Source: Sympetrum striolatum (lineage: Eukaryota; Arthropoda; Insecta; Odonata; Libellulidae). Taken from it: 64,000 bases of DNA. Both the position numbers and the translations under genes were made by a program. The stretch spans positions 88,330,254 through 88,394,253 of the forward strand of contig OX388343.1 of NCBI GenBank assembly GCA_947579665.1, given 5' to 3'. The notes beneath the pieces are model-generated. The model was not told where the DNA came from, did no database searches, and worked only from the letters and a program-made list of their open reading frames with translations. Shown one piece after another: positions 49,766 through 61,430 of this stretch (its first letter is position 1; every line of letters starts with the position of its first letter).

Positions 49766-49910
49766 GGGATCATGTAGAAATAACTATGACAAATTCCCCA
49801 AAAAACTTTTTTATTGTATGACCGGTTTCGAACGTAACCGCTCATCATTATGCATCATTATTATAATATTGCATAGTTATTTCAACATGATCCCGATTAC
49901 GGAATTCCAC
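49766..49910 (-). ncRNA. Hammerhead-like hairpin motif, copy C, inside an inverted repeat
   Basis: On the minus strand, ATGAT, a GAGCG-GTTA-CGTTC hairpin (49843 down to 49830) and GAAACCGGTC (49829 down to 49820) repeat the layout of copies A and B. The motif is enclosed by arms at 49766-49788 and 49872-49894 that match in inverted orientation at 22 of 23 positions. GGAATTCCAC at 49901-49910 is shared with copy B. The CUGANGA box is poorer here (C replaced, and part of it pairs in the hairpin), so catalysis is doubtful even if the family was once a ribozyme. Confidence 0.35.
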
Positions 49911-51714
49911 CAAATCAAGGCTACTTCAGTTCAATTTAAATTGTTTAAAACAAAGTTTTTGACTCCCGTGAAAATCGATCAAACATAATTTTTATCCAAT
50001 TCATTGAAGAAAACGTTTTACTGAACCTTCAGAGTATTATACACAATCAGGATGAAACTATGGTCGTTGTAAATCATTGTGTGGTTAAGTAAAAGGTTTT
50101 CAACGATGAGTCTCGTTGTATCTCCACAAAGCTAAGCCTGAACTCATAACTTTTATCCAAATGTTCGTTCTTGAGTCAATTGGATGTGTCTATTGTCGTG
50201 TTTTGTCCTCTTGTTCTGCGTTTACTTCGCTCGATCAGCCAGATTGAGATCTCTGCTTACTGTGCATTAGCTCGCGAGGTTTCTATCTCTTCAGCCATCG
50301 GAAATCCCTCGAAGAACTGTTACTCGCATTCGATTGGCACAGAAATCCTCGAAGGCCCTTCCGGACTGCGCAATCTTCCGGATCTTCTTCTGCTCTCTGG
50401 AAAAGATGACTAATGTTTTAAATATATTTATTTAAATGTAGGCCTTCGATCACATCCGAAGGAGATTTCTCTATTTATTCTCTTTCGCTCTCCTCTCGTG
50501 TAACGAATACATTCGTGACCTGTGTGTGATACGTTCGTTTGAACCTTGGAAGTAACAATACAGTGCTGACCATCATTTTCAATCTTTGAAATCCTCCTTT
50601 GATTTTGATATTGGTTTTTACGTTTAAGTCTTTTGGTTTTTGTTGTAATCAGAATATTACTTTACCCTTACTTTGTTGTTTGGCCAACTCTGCCTCCCTG
50701 TGACCTCTGGAGTTTTGTCTAAAAAAATCGTCTAAATTCGTTTTAAATCGAAACCAATTAACTATAACTTGCTAAAATTTGCAGAATATATCAATACATA
50801 CAACAAACCGATAAACGTAAGACACCAGATAGTTGGTACAGATTAATAAATATAAACTACATGACAAAGTACTAGGTAAAATATATATCAAATACTCAAT
50901 ATAAATTAGATATAGATACAGTAAACACAGAAAGATTTTGAGTTAAGCTTGCTTTAAAATATCCCCTTTCGGAATTTTATCGAAATCTATGTACGACTCT
51001 GTATGTTTATGAACTCTCTGTTCCCGAACTTAACCCCATCTTCTTTACTCTCCGATATACATCCCTTCCATTCAACACCTTTTGTCTTTTCCTCAGTCCC
51101 AGCATCCTGCCTTTGCTTCGGCGATCTTTCTCCAAAGAAGCATCTACTTCCTGTTATTAAAAACCCTTTCTTCCTCCTCTCTCTTCAATTTCTGCATTCC
51201 CCAGTGAACCAGCATCTCTCACTTAAGGTACGAGATTCACACCCACATTATCATTGCACTCCCTAACAAGGTTTTAACTAACCTCTCTCTCTGTAAAATC
51301 TTTCACAAGACCACCACGTCGTAAGTGCTCCAACCACAATAAGAGCTTCTGCTATTTCTCAAGATTTTTTGTTTTATTTTTAATCCAAGAAGAACGAGAC
51401 GGAGGTTTCTCAACTAAACGCCTAACAAGACAATACCCTAAGTTCAGCTCTCCGATAATGAATTAGAAGAGGTTTTTTTAACTCATGTAGCATTCCAGCA
51501 TATTGTACTCTTAGTGATTGCTATTGCACGCTGCTGCTATATATACTGCTTGGGTCCGAAACCTCACAATGAGGAGAGGTGCCGAGATTTGAGGATTCCA
51601 ACGGTTCCGACTGCCCCCTTCAAGGGATCCTTACATTAAATTCTGCGGAGATAGAGATTTATCGTTACATTACTATTGCAGATATCGGAATGGCAAGATA
51701 CAATCACGGGATGT
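49911..51714. other. No gene seen
   Basis: A moderate-GC patch at 50170-50410 and a pyrimidine-rich stretch at 50990-51300 give open frames of 80-87 codons by depletion of stops. No domain recognised. Confidence 0.55.
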
Positions 51715-52130
51715 TTGCAACAATAAATTGATTGTATCTTGCAGTTGTTAAAAAAATCGTTTAATTCGACAAGTTGCCCAACAATAATGCATATTAATAT
51801 CTATCAATTATAACCCAATAATTCACAACAATTTCCCCACAAAAATGCACTCAAGGCTAAACTTCTTATTAACCTTTCTTTGTATTCTTCTCAGCATTTT
51901 ATACAGTTTTCGATAAGAATACAGAATTATTGCTACAATAGATTGATTTTAACTGTCAGTTGTTAAAACAATCGTTTGGTTCTACAAGTTGCCCAACAAT
52001 AATGCGCAATAATATCTATTAGTAATAACAGAATAATTTACAACAATTTCCGTACAATAATTCACTCGAGAGCAAGAGTTTTATGGACCTTTTCATGTAT
52101 TTTTCTTAGTATTTTTATACAGTTTTCGAT
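51715..52130. repeat. Tandem duplication, two units of about 215 bp
   Basis: Units start at 51715 and 51930. Shared blocks in order include ACAAGTTGCCCAACAATAAT (with small changes around it), TTTACAACAATTTCC-type sequence and ATACAGTTTTCGAT. Substitutions are scattered along the units. The repeat is AT-rich and non-coding. Confidence 0.8.
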
Positions 52131-52194
52131 CCATACATTTCTTGATATCTATAACATGTTTCTATCCAATACATTAATAAATACCCTTCATCAT

Positions 52195-52330
52195 TAGCTG
52201 TAGAAGATCTCCAGTCTATTAATGGTTTTATTTTTATTTGATTATTGTCAAACAAATACATGAATGGGTAGACTTCAACATAAGTCGTGGAAGATGTTCA
52301 GTCTATTTCTGTTTTTATTTCTTTCGTCCT
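52195..52330. repeat. Diverged tandem duplication, period about 87 bp
   Basis: GAAGATCTCCAGTCTATTAA near 52203 recurs as GAAGATGTTCAGTCTATTTC near 52290, followed in both by a T-rich stretch. It directly follows the 215-bp tandem pair, so this stretch has duplicated repeatedly. Confidence 0.5.
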
Positions 52331-52635
52331 CCAAGCAAGGACACTAAGCATGGGATTTGTTCCAGCTCATTTGGGACGCTCGAAAAGAGCCTTCATGATC
52401 TGGAGCCAAAGGTCGAGCGTGGTCGCGCCAAAGTTGAACGACACAGTTGAGCGAGATTAGCTCCGGAAAAAAGTCCGTTGTTCGAGACATGCGCTGCATT
52501 ATTTACGCCTCTGGGAGACAAAGGCAAATTGTGCGGATTGGAAATCGAAGTGCCGTCCCAAATAAGGGAGCGCATTCCCGGTTGTTAATTCAGGCATCCG
52601 CGCTAATCAGCCCGTGCAGGTGCGCGCCGTTTCCG

Positions 52636-53010
52636 CATTGCAGAAGTGTTAATTCTTTCGGCGATTGCACGTCCGACGTCGGAATGACTTCATGTCGGGA
52701 GGCGTGATCCGCGAAAGGATCGCTCCCTTGGGGTCGGCGAAAAAAGTGAATGTCTTCGTAATTGAACATGCGTTGAAGTTTCCACGATTGAGGGAAAGGC
52801 AGAATTTCCATGAAACCCCAAAGATATGCGGTAATTGGTTTTCGCTTTGTTGTCATCGGTGCTGGAATTTCTTCATCGTTGGTAATAGCGAATGATTTGC
52901 CATGTCCGAGAGAGGTGAGAATGTTTTGAAGGGGTTTTTGCGAAAGAAAATGTTTCCTTGATTGAACATGCGTTGAAATTTCCATATCCAAGGTGAATGG
53001 AATTTTTTGG
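52636..53010. repeat. Diverged tandem duplication, period about 200 bp
   Basis: ATTGAACATGCGTTGAAGTT at 52761 recurs at 52961 with one change, and upstream blocks (GAATGACTTCATGTC near 52682 and GAATGATTTGCCATGTC near 52889) align too. The minus-strand open frames at 52590-52991 and 52853-53035 look similar to each other only because of this duplication. Confidence 0.65.
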
Positions 53011-54500
53011 TTGAAATATATTGTGACATATTCAACGGCTGATTTTCACTCCGTCACATTCCTTACACAGGTATAATACTTGGTTTTTCTTTCGGGCGGA
53101 TTCCACTCGCAAATCGCTTTACTTGGCTATAGCTTGCTAGTCATGATTACAGTAAGTTCATATTTTTTCATGAAGTATACATCACGGATTAAATTAAGGT
53201 CTTATGTTATTTAACTAGGATAAAGAAAAATAACTGGACAATGAGAGGATATTCGTTAATACTCAGCTTACGTGCCCAAAGTAGGGTTGGAATGTTAATT
53301 ATGGTTGAATTTACGAAGTGTATGCATGAAAGAGTGTAAAACAGCAATAATGTTCGTGTGCGAAGTGACAGAGCGTCAGAGGTAGTTCCGAAGGAAGCTG
53401 TATTTATGTGGTGGATTGCATTCCAAAGGGGTTGTGAAATTGTCTTGAGAAAAAAATCGATTGAGGAAGGTTTTACCGAGTGGAAATTCATGACAAGGAA
53501 AATTAAGGATGAAAAATCACTCTTTACGTATATCAACGTATTTTATTTGGAAATACGAATAGTGTGATTTTTAATTCTTGTCTTTTCGTTGTCTTTAGTA
53601 TTAAGCGAAACGTAAGAAAAGCTGCGGAACTGAATCTGAAACGAGTTCAGTTTCCAACTACTATAGACAACTACTACTTCCTAATACTACTAGAGAGTAT
53701 CGGAATCATTGTGGGAGCATTGAAGAAGGCATTCAAACTTTGGAGGTTTTAAACTCGAATTTGGAAATTCAAACATTTTAAACATTATATGCTTATGACC
53801 GGCGGATTATCATTATATATAGTTTGATTTACACTCGCTCACGTAGGTACTCTGCACGATTCCTGGCATGATCTTTCAAAATAAATCAACGAAAGATTTC
53901 AATTTTCTGGTCTGGGAGAGGATGTAATTGCAGTAAATGTCATTTGTACGCTTTCTAGTATTCGATTCGAGTCATAGCATTTCGCATTGGTATTTCGTAA
54001 GTGAAATGATTCCATCGCTGGAGTTATTCACTTTCATTTATTTGCATTAATGGTAATGATGTTTACTGCTGAAATTGCATGAATTGAAATGAGGAATTTT
54101 CAGTCGAGGTATCTCATTGCGTGCAAAGGGCATAGTTCTGACCAGGATAGAGTCATTTTAATTAAGATGTTAAGACATCTTTTGAGTTGAAAATTCGGCG
54201 GAATAGCAGCGTATTTGATGAAGTGAATGAATATTTTCGCTAAAGAAACTAGCGCGGAATTGTCTATTAAATTGTGATGCTGTATATACGACATTCCTCA
54301 TCTCTAAGCACCATTATCTTGTATTTTTCCCTATTTTAATATTCTTTCTACTGTGGATAATGTTTTAATTTTTTTATTATCACTCCTTACTGATCCAACT
54401 ACTTTAGATACTCTTCGTCCCATTCCAATGTAAAAGCTCCTTTTTTTAAGCCTATCTCCTAAGATTAATTTGTGTTTGGGAAATTATGGCAAAATCTAAA
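53011..54500 (+). other. Intron or upstream flank of the coding exon
   Basis: AT-rich, no convincing exon. Open frames on opposite strands at 53207-53567 overlap each other. The acceptor of the 54523 exon shows that the sequence immediately upstream is intronic. Confidence 0.5.
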
Positions 54501-54522
54501 TTTTCTGCCCGTTTCTTCGCAG
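54501..54522 (+). other. Splice acceptor (3' splice site) of the coding exon
   Basis: A pyrimidine-rich tract (ttttctgcccgtttcttcgc) runs directly into AG and then the exon. It implies at least one non-coding exon upstream, because the ATG lies 25 nt inside this exon. Confidence 0.75.
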
Positions 54523-54659
54523 GATCCGCTGTCTGGAGCCGTCCGCCATGGACGCCCGAGACCTAGAGGATTACTGGAACGAATACCATCGCATCCAAGA
54601 GGCGAGGACACCTTCCGATGAATACGCCGATGAAGAAGATTCCAGCAGGCGACAGGAGG
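54523..54659 (+). CDS. First coding exon of a spliced gene, possibly an ARHGAP18/conundrum-like RhoGAP
   Basis: The exon starts after a pyrimidine-rich acceptor (AG at 54521-54522) and ends before GTAAGT at 54660. It carries 25 nt of 5' UTR, an ATG at 54548 in a strong context (CCGCCATGG), then 37 codons plus one base, so the next intron is phase 1. The peptide begins MDARDLEDYWNEYHRIQEAR and continues acidic and serine/arginine-rich, with no signal peptide or membrane segment. Codon use is GC-rich compared with the flanks. From memory, vertebrate ARHGAP18 and relatives have an acidic N-terminal region with a similar '(M/L)EDYW.E...I' motif; these proteins are GTPase-activating proteins for Rho, and the insect member is conundrum. 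That identity is inference from one short motif. The catalytic RhoGAP domain is not in the window. The ATG is chosen because the exon carries UTR sequence before it. The exon itself is near certain; the family is tentative. Confidence 0.75.
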
Positions 54660-54665
54660 GTAAGT
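54660..54665 (+). other. Splice donor (5' splice site) of the coding exon
   Basis: GTAAGT matches the eukaryotic donor consensus exactly. Reading through would add about 23 codons of unconserved-looking sequence before a stop at 54728, so splicing here is more likely than the longer open frame. Confidence 0.75.
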
Positions 54666-57600
54666 CAACCCTTCCTTTGATCCTAATTCGCCCATTTAGC
54701 AACTCGGTGTATAGAAAAATTTTTAATTAGTAATAATAGTAATGAATGATACGCACTTTCAAAGCAGTCTCCCTCCCTTGTTCGGAGTTATGGTTGTTAT
54801 TCTGATCTATGTTAGAGCTTAGTATTATTTTATCTTAAAAACCTAATCAGTTTTATTGAATTAACTCTCCTATTGGACAGTTTTGGCTTTTATTCATTGA
54901 AAATTAAAGCCTACTATTTCGGATCTTCTGGATGTGATATTTTTGTTTGTAAGGGGGTATGACATAGATTCTTTAGAGTCTTCGTTGCTAGCTATATGGT
55001 AAAACTGATTAGCAACAGAGGGATTTTTGTAATGATTTAAATTTTAAATGAATCGTCTTGCCGTGCCAAGTATGTCAAGGGTTTTGGCTGCAGTTTTGCT
55101 TTGTAAATTATCTTATAATTATGAAGGGTTAATCAGTCGTTCATATCACAAATTCAAACCTTGTTTAGTTTACCATGCTGTTGAAACGCATACTCCAGAA
55201 GTTTACCAGAAGAGATGGAAACTTATAGGTAACCAATTCTAACGATTTGTTTTATTCATAAGGACCTCATAATTATTTTTATGGTTTCTATTTATTACGT
55301 CGCGTAGTTTTAGTTATTTGGATATTTTCTTTTTTAAATCATTAAAATGCGATGCGTCTTTGATCGAGCTAGATTGAAACTGCGTGATCTTCCATCCAAC
55401 CCACTTCTATTTTTGTCGCAGAGATTTAATTTAGAACGTGTTTTTATAAATAGTCTATTTCTTGCTTGTAATTTAAATTCCATCTAATTGGTAACTATAT
55501 TGATGGTAGTATATATCTTTTCCGTAAATTTATTAGAAAGGGTATGGATTTTGAAACTATCTTGCAATGCCGGTAATGGATATCTATCTCGATTCCTTTT
55601 TCGAATTCTAGAGGGCGTTCCATTAGCAAAATGAATCTCTCCAACGAGCATTATTACTTCACCGGCGGTCGCCCAATCAATTTGTCCGTCTGCCCCATTT
55701 TACCAACCGAATTTCGGTGCTATTTTTTTCGACTTCCGCGGCGACATCTAGCTGTATCTTCGTCCGCCCCGGAAACAACTGCCGATCGGAAGTGAACGCG
55801 CATCACGTCCGTGATAACTCCATTACTGCGCGTACGAAATATGTACAGCTTTATTGGGATACGAAGAGGGTGCCGACGGACTTCTTTCGTTGAAGATCCC
55901 GCTAAACTCGAGTCCCGTTCGTCGATTCTTTCGTAATCCGTCGGCTTTTGCGTCTAGGAATGCTTATCTGGAAAAAAAGACAATCGGAACGTTTTCATCC
56001 CGCATATTTGTTCTATCCGTTCCATATTGCCTCGGTTCACTGCCCGATAGTGCTCGAGGCAATGCACTTCCGTGACTTATATCAGCGGAATTTTGTCCAT
56101 GTGTCCAAATTCGTGTCACCTGGCGTTTTGTAACAGTTCCTCGCCAAATTGATCTGTTGATGTGATGTTTCCTGCCCTGTCACCTAGAAACTGTGACGTG
56201 TGACTTGCGACAAGTAGTACTAACTTGCTTCTAGGTTCCATCTTTACTAATTATGTTTACGGCTAGAGTAACCTAATAGTTGAAAAAAATATATTTTGAA
56301 GAGAGACCTGTACGTTACTTCAAAATGTTTGTTTTTAGCCAATTTCATGCGTCTTTTTTCATTCTTCAGGGTATCGTAGAGCCCCAAGATCATTAGTTTT
56401 CAGTTTTCGGCTCCATTTACTTTTACCTCTCTATAATCACCCCATTTTCTTAATGGTAGTTTTTAATTCAAGGCGGGGTAAGATAAAATTTTTGCCGGGA
56501 CAATGCCCCTAAACCGGGACAGTCCTGTTCAAATGGATTAAATTATGTATACTGGTGTGCTAGAAGTTGGGTAGTAATGGACGAGTCCAAGGAGTATCCT
56601 CAATTTTGATGGTAGTCATATTAAGATATTTTCCGACTTAATTTCTTGGTCGTTCGTTCCAATTTTTCCTTGATTTATCCAACTTAAACCTAATTGACTA
56701 GAGTATTGCCGTCAAATTTTGTTTTCGGTGGACCTATCTCATGTGAAGATCTAAGCATGAAAATAAAAGTTTTAATTTAAAAGTATCGATTCACTATCCT
56801 ACGTTATTTATGTATTTTTTACCAATTTCTTTTCAACCTTAATTCAAACCTGCAGCAGATAATTAATGAATGATTAAGGCCGTCAATGTATAATTTGAAA
56901 CACCCGTGAATCATGGCTGGAAATCTCTCATTGTTGTCTCCTTACATTCCATTGTTGTTAACAATGTCTCCCGCCATCTTTATTTTACTATTATTATTTA
57001 CACTTCCAAATTTGAAACTAGCGTCCCTAAGGAAAAGTTTGCTAAGTTATACCATGGCTCTTATAAGCTAAATATAGATCTCAGTACTTGCGTAAATATC
57101 ACATTCCTTGTTAACAATCCGATGTTACTCTACATTCCTACCATTGTTGGATCTCATTTCTTTGTCGGAGTGACAAGGCAAGGAAGGATAAGAAGCTGAA
57201 GAGTCGCTTCGAAGGCTAAGTTGCAAATTTTCCCCTCTATTTGTCGCCGTTCTTCGTAATAAGATGAAAGATTTAGCAACCTTGCACACCTACGACTAAG
57301 TAGCCACTTAGCCAACTGAGAGAGCGGACAAGGTTTAGCAGCGGCAAATTACGTAACGACCAGGACAATCAAAGGAGACACGATCCTTTCAAAATCCCAA
57401 TGGCTTCGCTTTAACAGCCATGAACCAGATGAATTCCATAATCCGAATTGCCATCATTCGGAGGATATTGTCATAAGAGGCTCTCCGAAGACAACCCTTT
57501 GATCAATTCCTTTCGAGAAAGCGATTCCAAAGAGCGTAACGAAAGAACGAGGAAGTTTCGTAAAATTTTAATGAAAGAGGAGGGATGGTTAAATCTAAAA

Positions 57601-60600
57601 GAGGTGTGTTTTAGTCGAGAACGAAAGTGAGAATTGCGGCTCGTGAAACTAACCCAAACGACCGTCAAAGCGTGATCGATTCGAATTCTCAACTCGTAAC
57701 AAAGGATTGTGATTTGATTCGGTTTTAAGAGGAAATATCTTACTTTTAGAATATTCCTCAAGGCTGTCCTGGTGTCGATTATGCGAAAACGTCCTAAAAG
57801 TCCTTTGAAGAAACCCACTGTCGTTCGTAAAAGACTATTGTTACGTCAGACAGTCAAACTTTTCATTATTAAACACTTCCAACAATACTGCGTGACAATA
57901 TCTCTTGGTTTTATTAGGAATAATCTCACAGTCGCAATGATTGCAGTGCTTGATTATGGGAACTATATGAACGGCCCTGGTAAAAACTAAAACTCTTGCT
58001 TATATTTTCTAAGTCTCTCAGGAATGACCTCACTATTTTTAGGGCAACCATGTTGATAGTATGTACCTTATCCAATGGCAATTATTGCTACTTTTATAAT
58101 AGTGATCAATTGTGGTGGTGAAACAATTCATCCTATGTGATGCAAAAAGTATGCATAATGATGATATTAGCTGCATCAGTGTACAGGAAGGATTCAATTA
58201 TGTCATTCTGATTCGATGATCAATCGAATGTAAGATGTCAATGCGATCAGACATTTGTTTTGGAAAAATATTAGTGATTCCCAGAACCTCTGTTCAATCT
58301 TTACTTGATTAGTATCCGATTCCCTGTAGTATTTTTGATATTGAAGAACTAATCTCAATATCGCGGGATGGAAGGATCCTATGAAGAATTTTTTTCTCTC
58401 AAAATGTATCGTCAGGTTGGTGTAAGCTAGCAAAATGTTTAGCTGTTTTTTTATAATGATTATCCACTTTTAAGAATGTATAAAGTGATATGTATCTCTG
58501 GGAACAGAAATATTCGGAATATAGATGGGAATATATCTTTTGTCATATATTTCATTGTAATTGCCAGACATTATTGTTGTCGTAATAATCGAATCTTCTC
58601 TTTCGGACGTAATTTTAATTACGAGGCCACAATTATCTGAATCAATTTCTTTATTACGTACTAAATAACAATCATAGCATGCTACTTAGTTTTATACTTG
58701 ATATATTGTATCACATAAGATTTACTACATTTTTATTGGTGTGCCGTAGCTCATCTCATTATGTTGTCATGAGCTGTTTTGTTATCCATTAATTGTTAAG
58801 TTCGCTAAATGATCTAATGGGACTTCAAAGTTATTTTTTTTTTCGGAGAATGTTCTTGAGAGTTATTCCTTTCAGAAATATCGGATTTCTCCTCTACATC
58901 ATTGGTTGAACGAGGGGCTAACGGGGCAGACGTCCTCATCCGATTATGTTCGCATGTCCCCTAATGGAGTTTTACCCGCATCCACGGTGCATTCTCGGGA
59001 AGCTCCTTTGTCCCACTTCATTCCACTGGAACCCACTTTTCAAAAGTTATGTTAGGAGATTAAAGGTGTATAGATTTATGGAATAAATAGTCCGTTGAAC
59101 TTTACGGGTATCGTTGTTAGCCTACTTCCAGGAATTTATTTCTCAGACCGTTAAAGCGATCAGAATCAAAATTACCGATACTTATAATTTTTAAATTTAT
59201 AAAAGTTGGCTATATTATAAAAGAAATGTAATAACAACCATGATGTTATAATGAATATATGACACATTTACACTATAATAAGTGAAGATACATAATGTTA
59301 GAGTGCAGTTAAATATCGATGGAGTAAGATTTTGTTCATGCAAGTAAAATATAAATATTTATTCGTAAATATTACTTTACTAAATATTATTCGAGCCTCC
59401 CTTAGGTTCCAAATCTTAAAACAAACGTTAACTCTCGGTAAAATTTGCCTAGTGTATTTTAAGTTAACCTATTTCAGCAGTTGTTATTAATAATTCCAGT
59501 TAAGGTAAATAATAGCAATAATTAGAATTGGGAATAATCGAAGCTACAAATAATGGAACCAATGCTGACAATGGCTTCCTAGAGGAAAAAATAATTTCTT
59601 TCGCCGACTCAGTAACGAATTCACGTTTGAGACAAAATGTCGAAAGGCTATTTTTGAAACGTTAATATTCAGTATGAATGCTCTAAATACAGCAGCTGTG
59701 CTTTTCAACCTTCTTTATGTTCTAAATTACGCATTAACTCCAGAATCGTTTCATGCTAACCCACATGTTTGCACTATGATTTAGCGTCTAGCTTCTTCAG
59801 TTTAGTGTCGTCTTCATTGAAATTTAAAATTAACAAAGAGATATTTATTTGTGGAATAGAAAACCTTTATACTTTCGTAAGGAAATCTCATTGTACATAT
59901 GAAAAATATATCTGGGAATATACTGTACATTATTGGTATAAAATTAAAAAGTATTTGATTCTCTTGGAGACTGCGCAGGACATCCAGAGCTTACTTACCT
60001 ACTCAGGTGAAGAAGCATCTTTCTGCAATACTTATTGCCAAAAGGATATAATGCATGACTCAGTGTAATTATTTGTGATCGGTAGTCTCTAGTGGAACAT
60101 GTAATAGTTACGATCGATTTGAGGGGTTTGTAGGAAAGACACATCGTTCTGTTGGATTGGAATTTATCGAGTTGATACGGATTTTGGCGCAGCCCGGATG
60201 ATAGTCGGGAATTTCCTGTTAGTCACTCTTCCCCATTCCTCTTTACGCTCAATTTTGTAAATAACTCGGAGAGAAAAGCGATTCTCGCACCGGAAAGTTA
60301 ATCTAGCGGGACCTATCCTTTCTCCAGGATACTACTCCACTGATTGACTTGTTCGTTTCCTAGTGTAAATAACATCAAATGACGTATCTTTTAAAAGTAG
60401 AACGAAGTTTTAGTTTTGAAAATGTTGCAGAAATATATTTTAATGGTTATGAGTAGAGGAGTTTGAAAATGTTTTATTTTTTTCTGAAATTTGTTCATTT
60501 GAAAACCAAATTGTGGTGTTTTGTGTTTTTATTATGTTTCCTAAAGTTGGTGTTACTAATTTTCACAGATTCTCATTTAAGCAAAGGAATAATACTAGGC

Positions 60601-61148
60601 ACACTTAATCATAAACATTAAAAGCATTGAATATATTATTAACTGTAAATTATACAAAATATTAAATTAAATTTATTTAAAACTGTGCTGTTTACACCTA
60701 AGAAAAATGCGTTCACAGCTGCTGATACATAAAACATGATATTTTCATTAAAAACTTATTGACACGATCGATTTTAGGAAAAACAAAACATATTTCTTCG
60801 TGGAATTAGGCGAGATTTTGTGATAATCCATAATGGAAAGAAAGTTTTGTGAATTTATTGCGAAAGATTAAAGCTGAATTCGCGTAAGCAAAGATGTCAT
60901 GAGTGATCAAAAATATGAATACGTAAATAATACATTAATACAATAATTGTACATTTATTTAAATCATGTCAAAAAAGCGAAAATCACAAAAATCCGTGCT
61001 GCTTATTAAAACTTGAAATTAGCGTTATTTCGCTAAATCGGCCAAAATTCGCGTTGTTTGTTGGTTTTATCGCTTATTGCGAAAGACAAAAACACCTCTA
61101 GTTATGAGTGATCTGAATCGCTATAGATTTCATATACGTATGCATATA
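54666..61148 (+). other. Probable intron downstream of the coding exon
   Basis: No partner exon is recognised before the window ends, so the following intron probably extends beyond it. GC-richer patches lie at 55600-56120, 57180-57680, 58850-59040 and 60120-60350. The 115-codon minus frame at 57471-57818 and 99-codon plus frame at 59769-60068 show no domain. Confidence 0.45.
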
Positions 61149-61430
61149 CACCCTCCTATCTGCCTTTCGGAGTGTGGCAGGGAATGCATGACCCATAAGT
61201 CAATTTAAGTAATCGGTTTTTGTCGCGTATCGTTCGCGGAAAATGTAATACTTGAAGTGATTAATTTAGCGCTAACTTCACTGAATTTTCTTCCTGTGTC
61301 AGATCGGTCAATGTTACGATTCTCCCAATATCATACTTTCTCATATTATTGCATATATCATGCCTTTGTTTAAAAATTCTTCTAAATCCCATCATAGGTA
61401 CCGAAGCATCTGGTCAACTTTTACCGTAGA
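61149..61430 (-). mobile_element. Degenerate 3' end of the same LINE family
   Basis: The plus strand reads CTGCCTTTCGGAGTGTGGCA and then GTCGCGTATCGTTCGCGGAA, aligning with 19250-19340 and 42870-42960. Similarity fades after about 61320. No open frame remains; this is the most decayed of the three copies. Confidence 0.6.

Noticed and set aside
57305..57330. tRNA-like phrase TAGCCAACTGAGAGAGCGG
   Set aside because: The A box matches only loosely, and no B box or stems follow.
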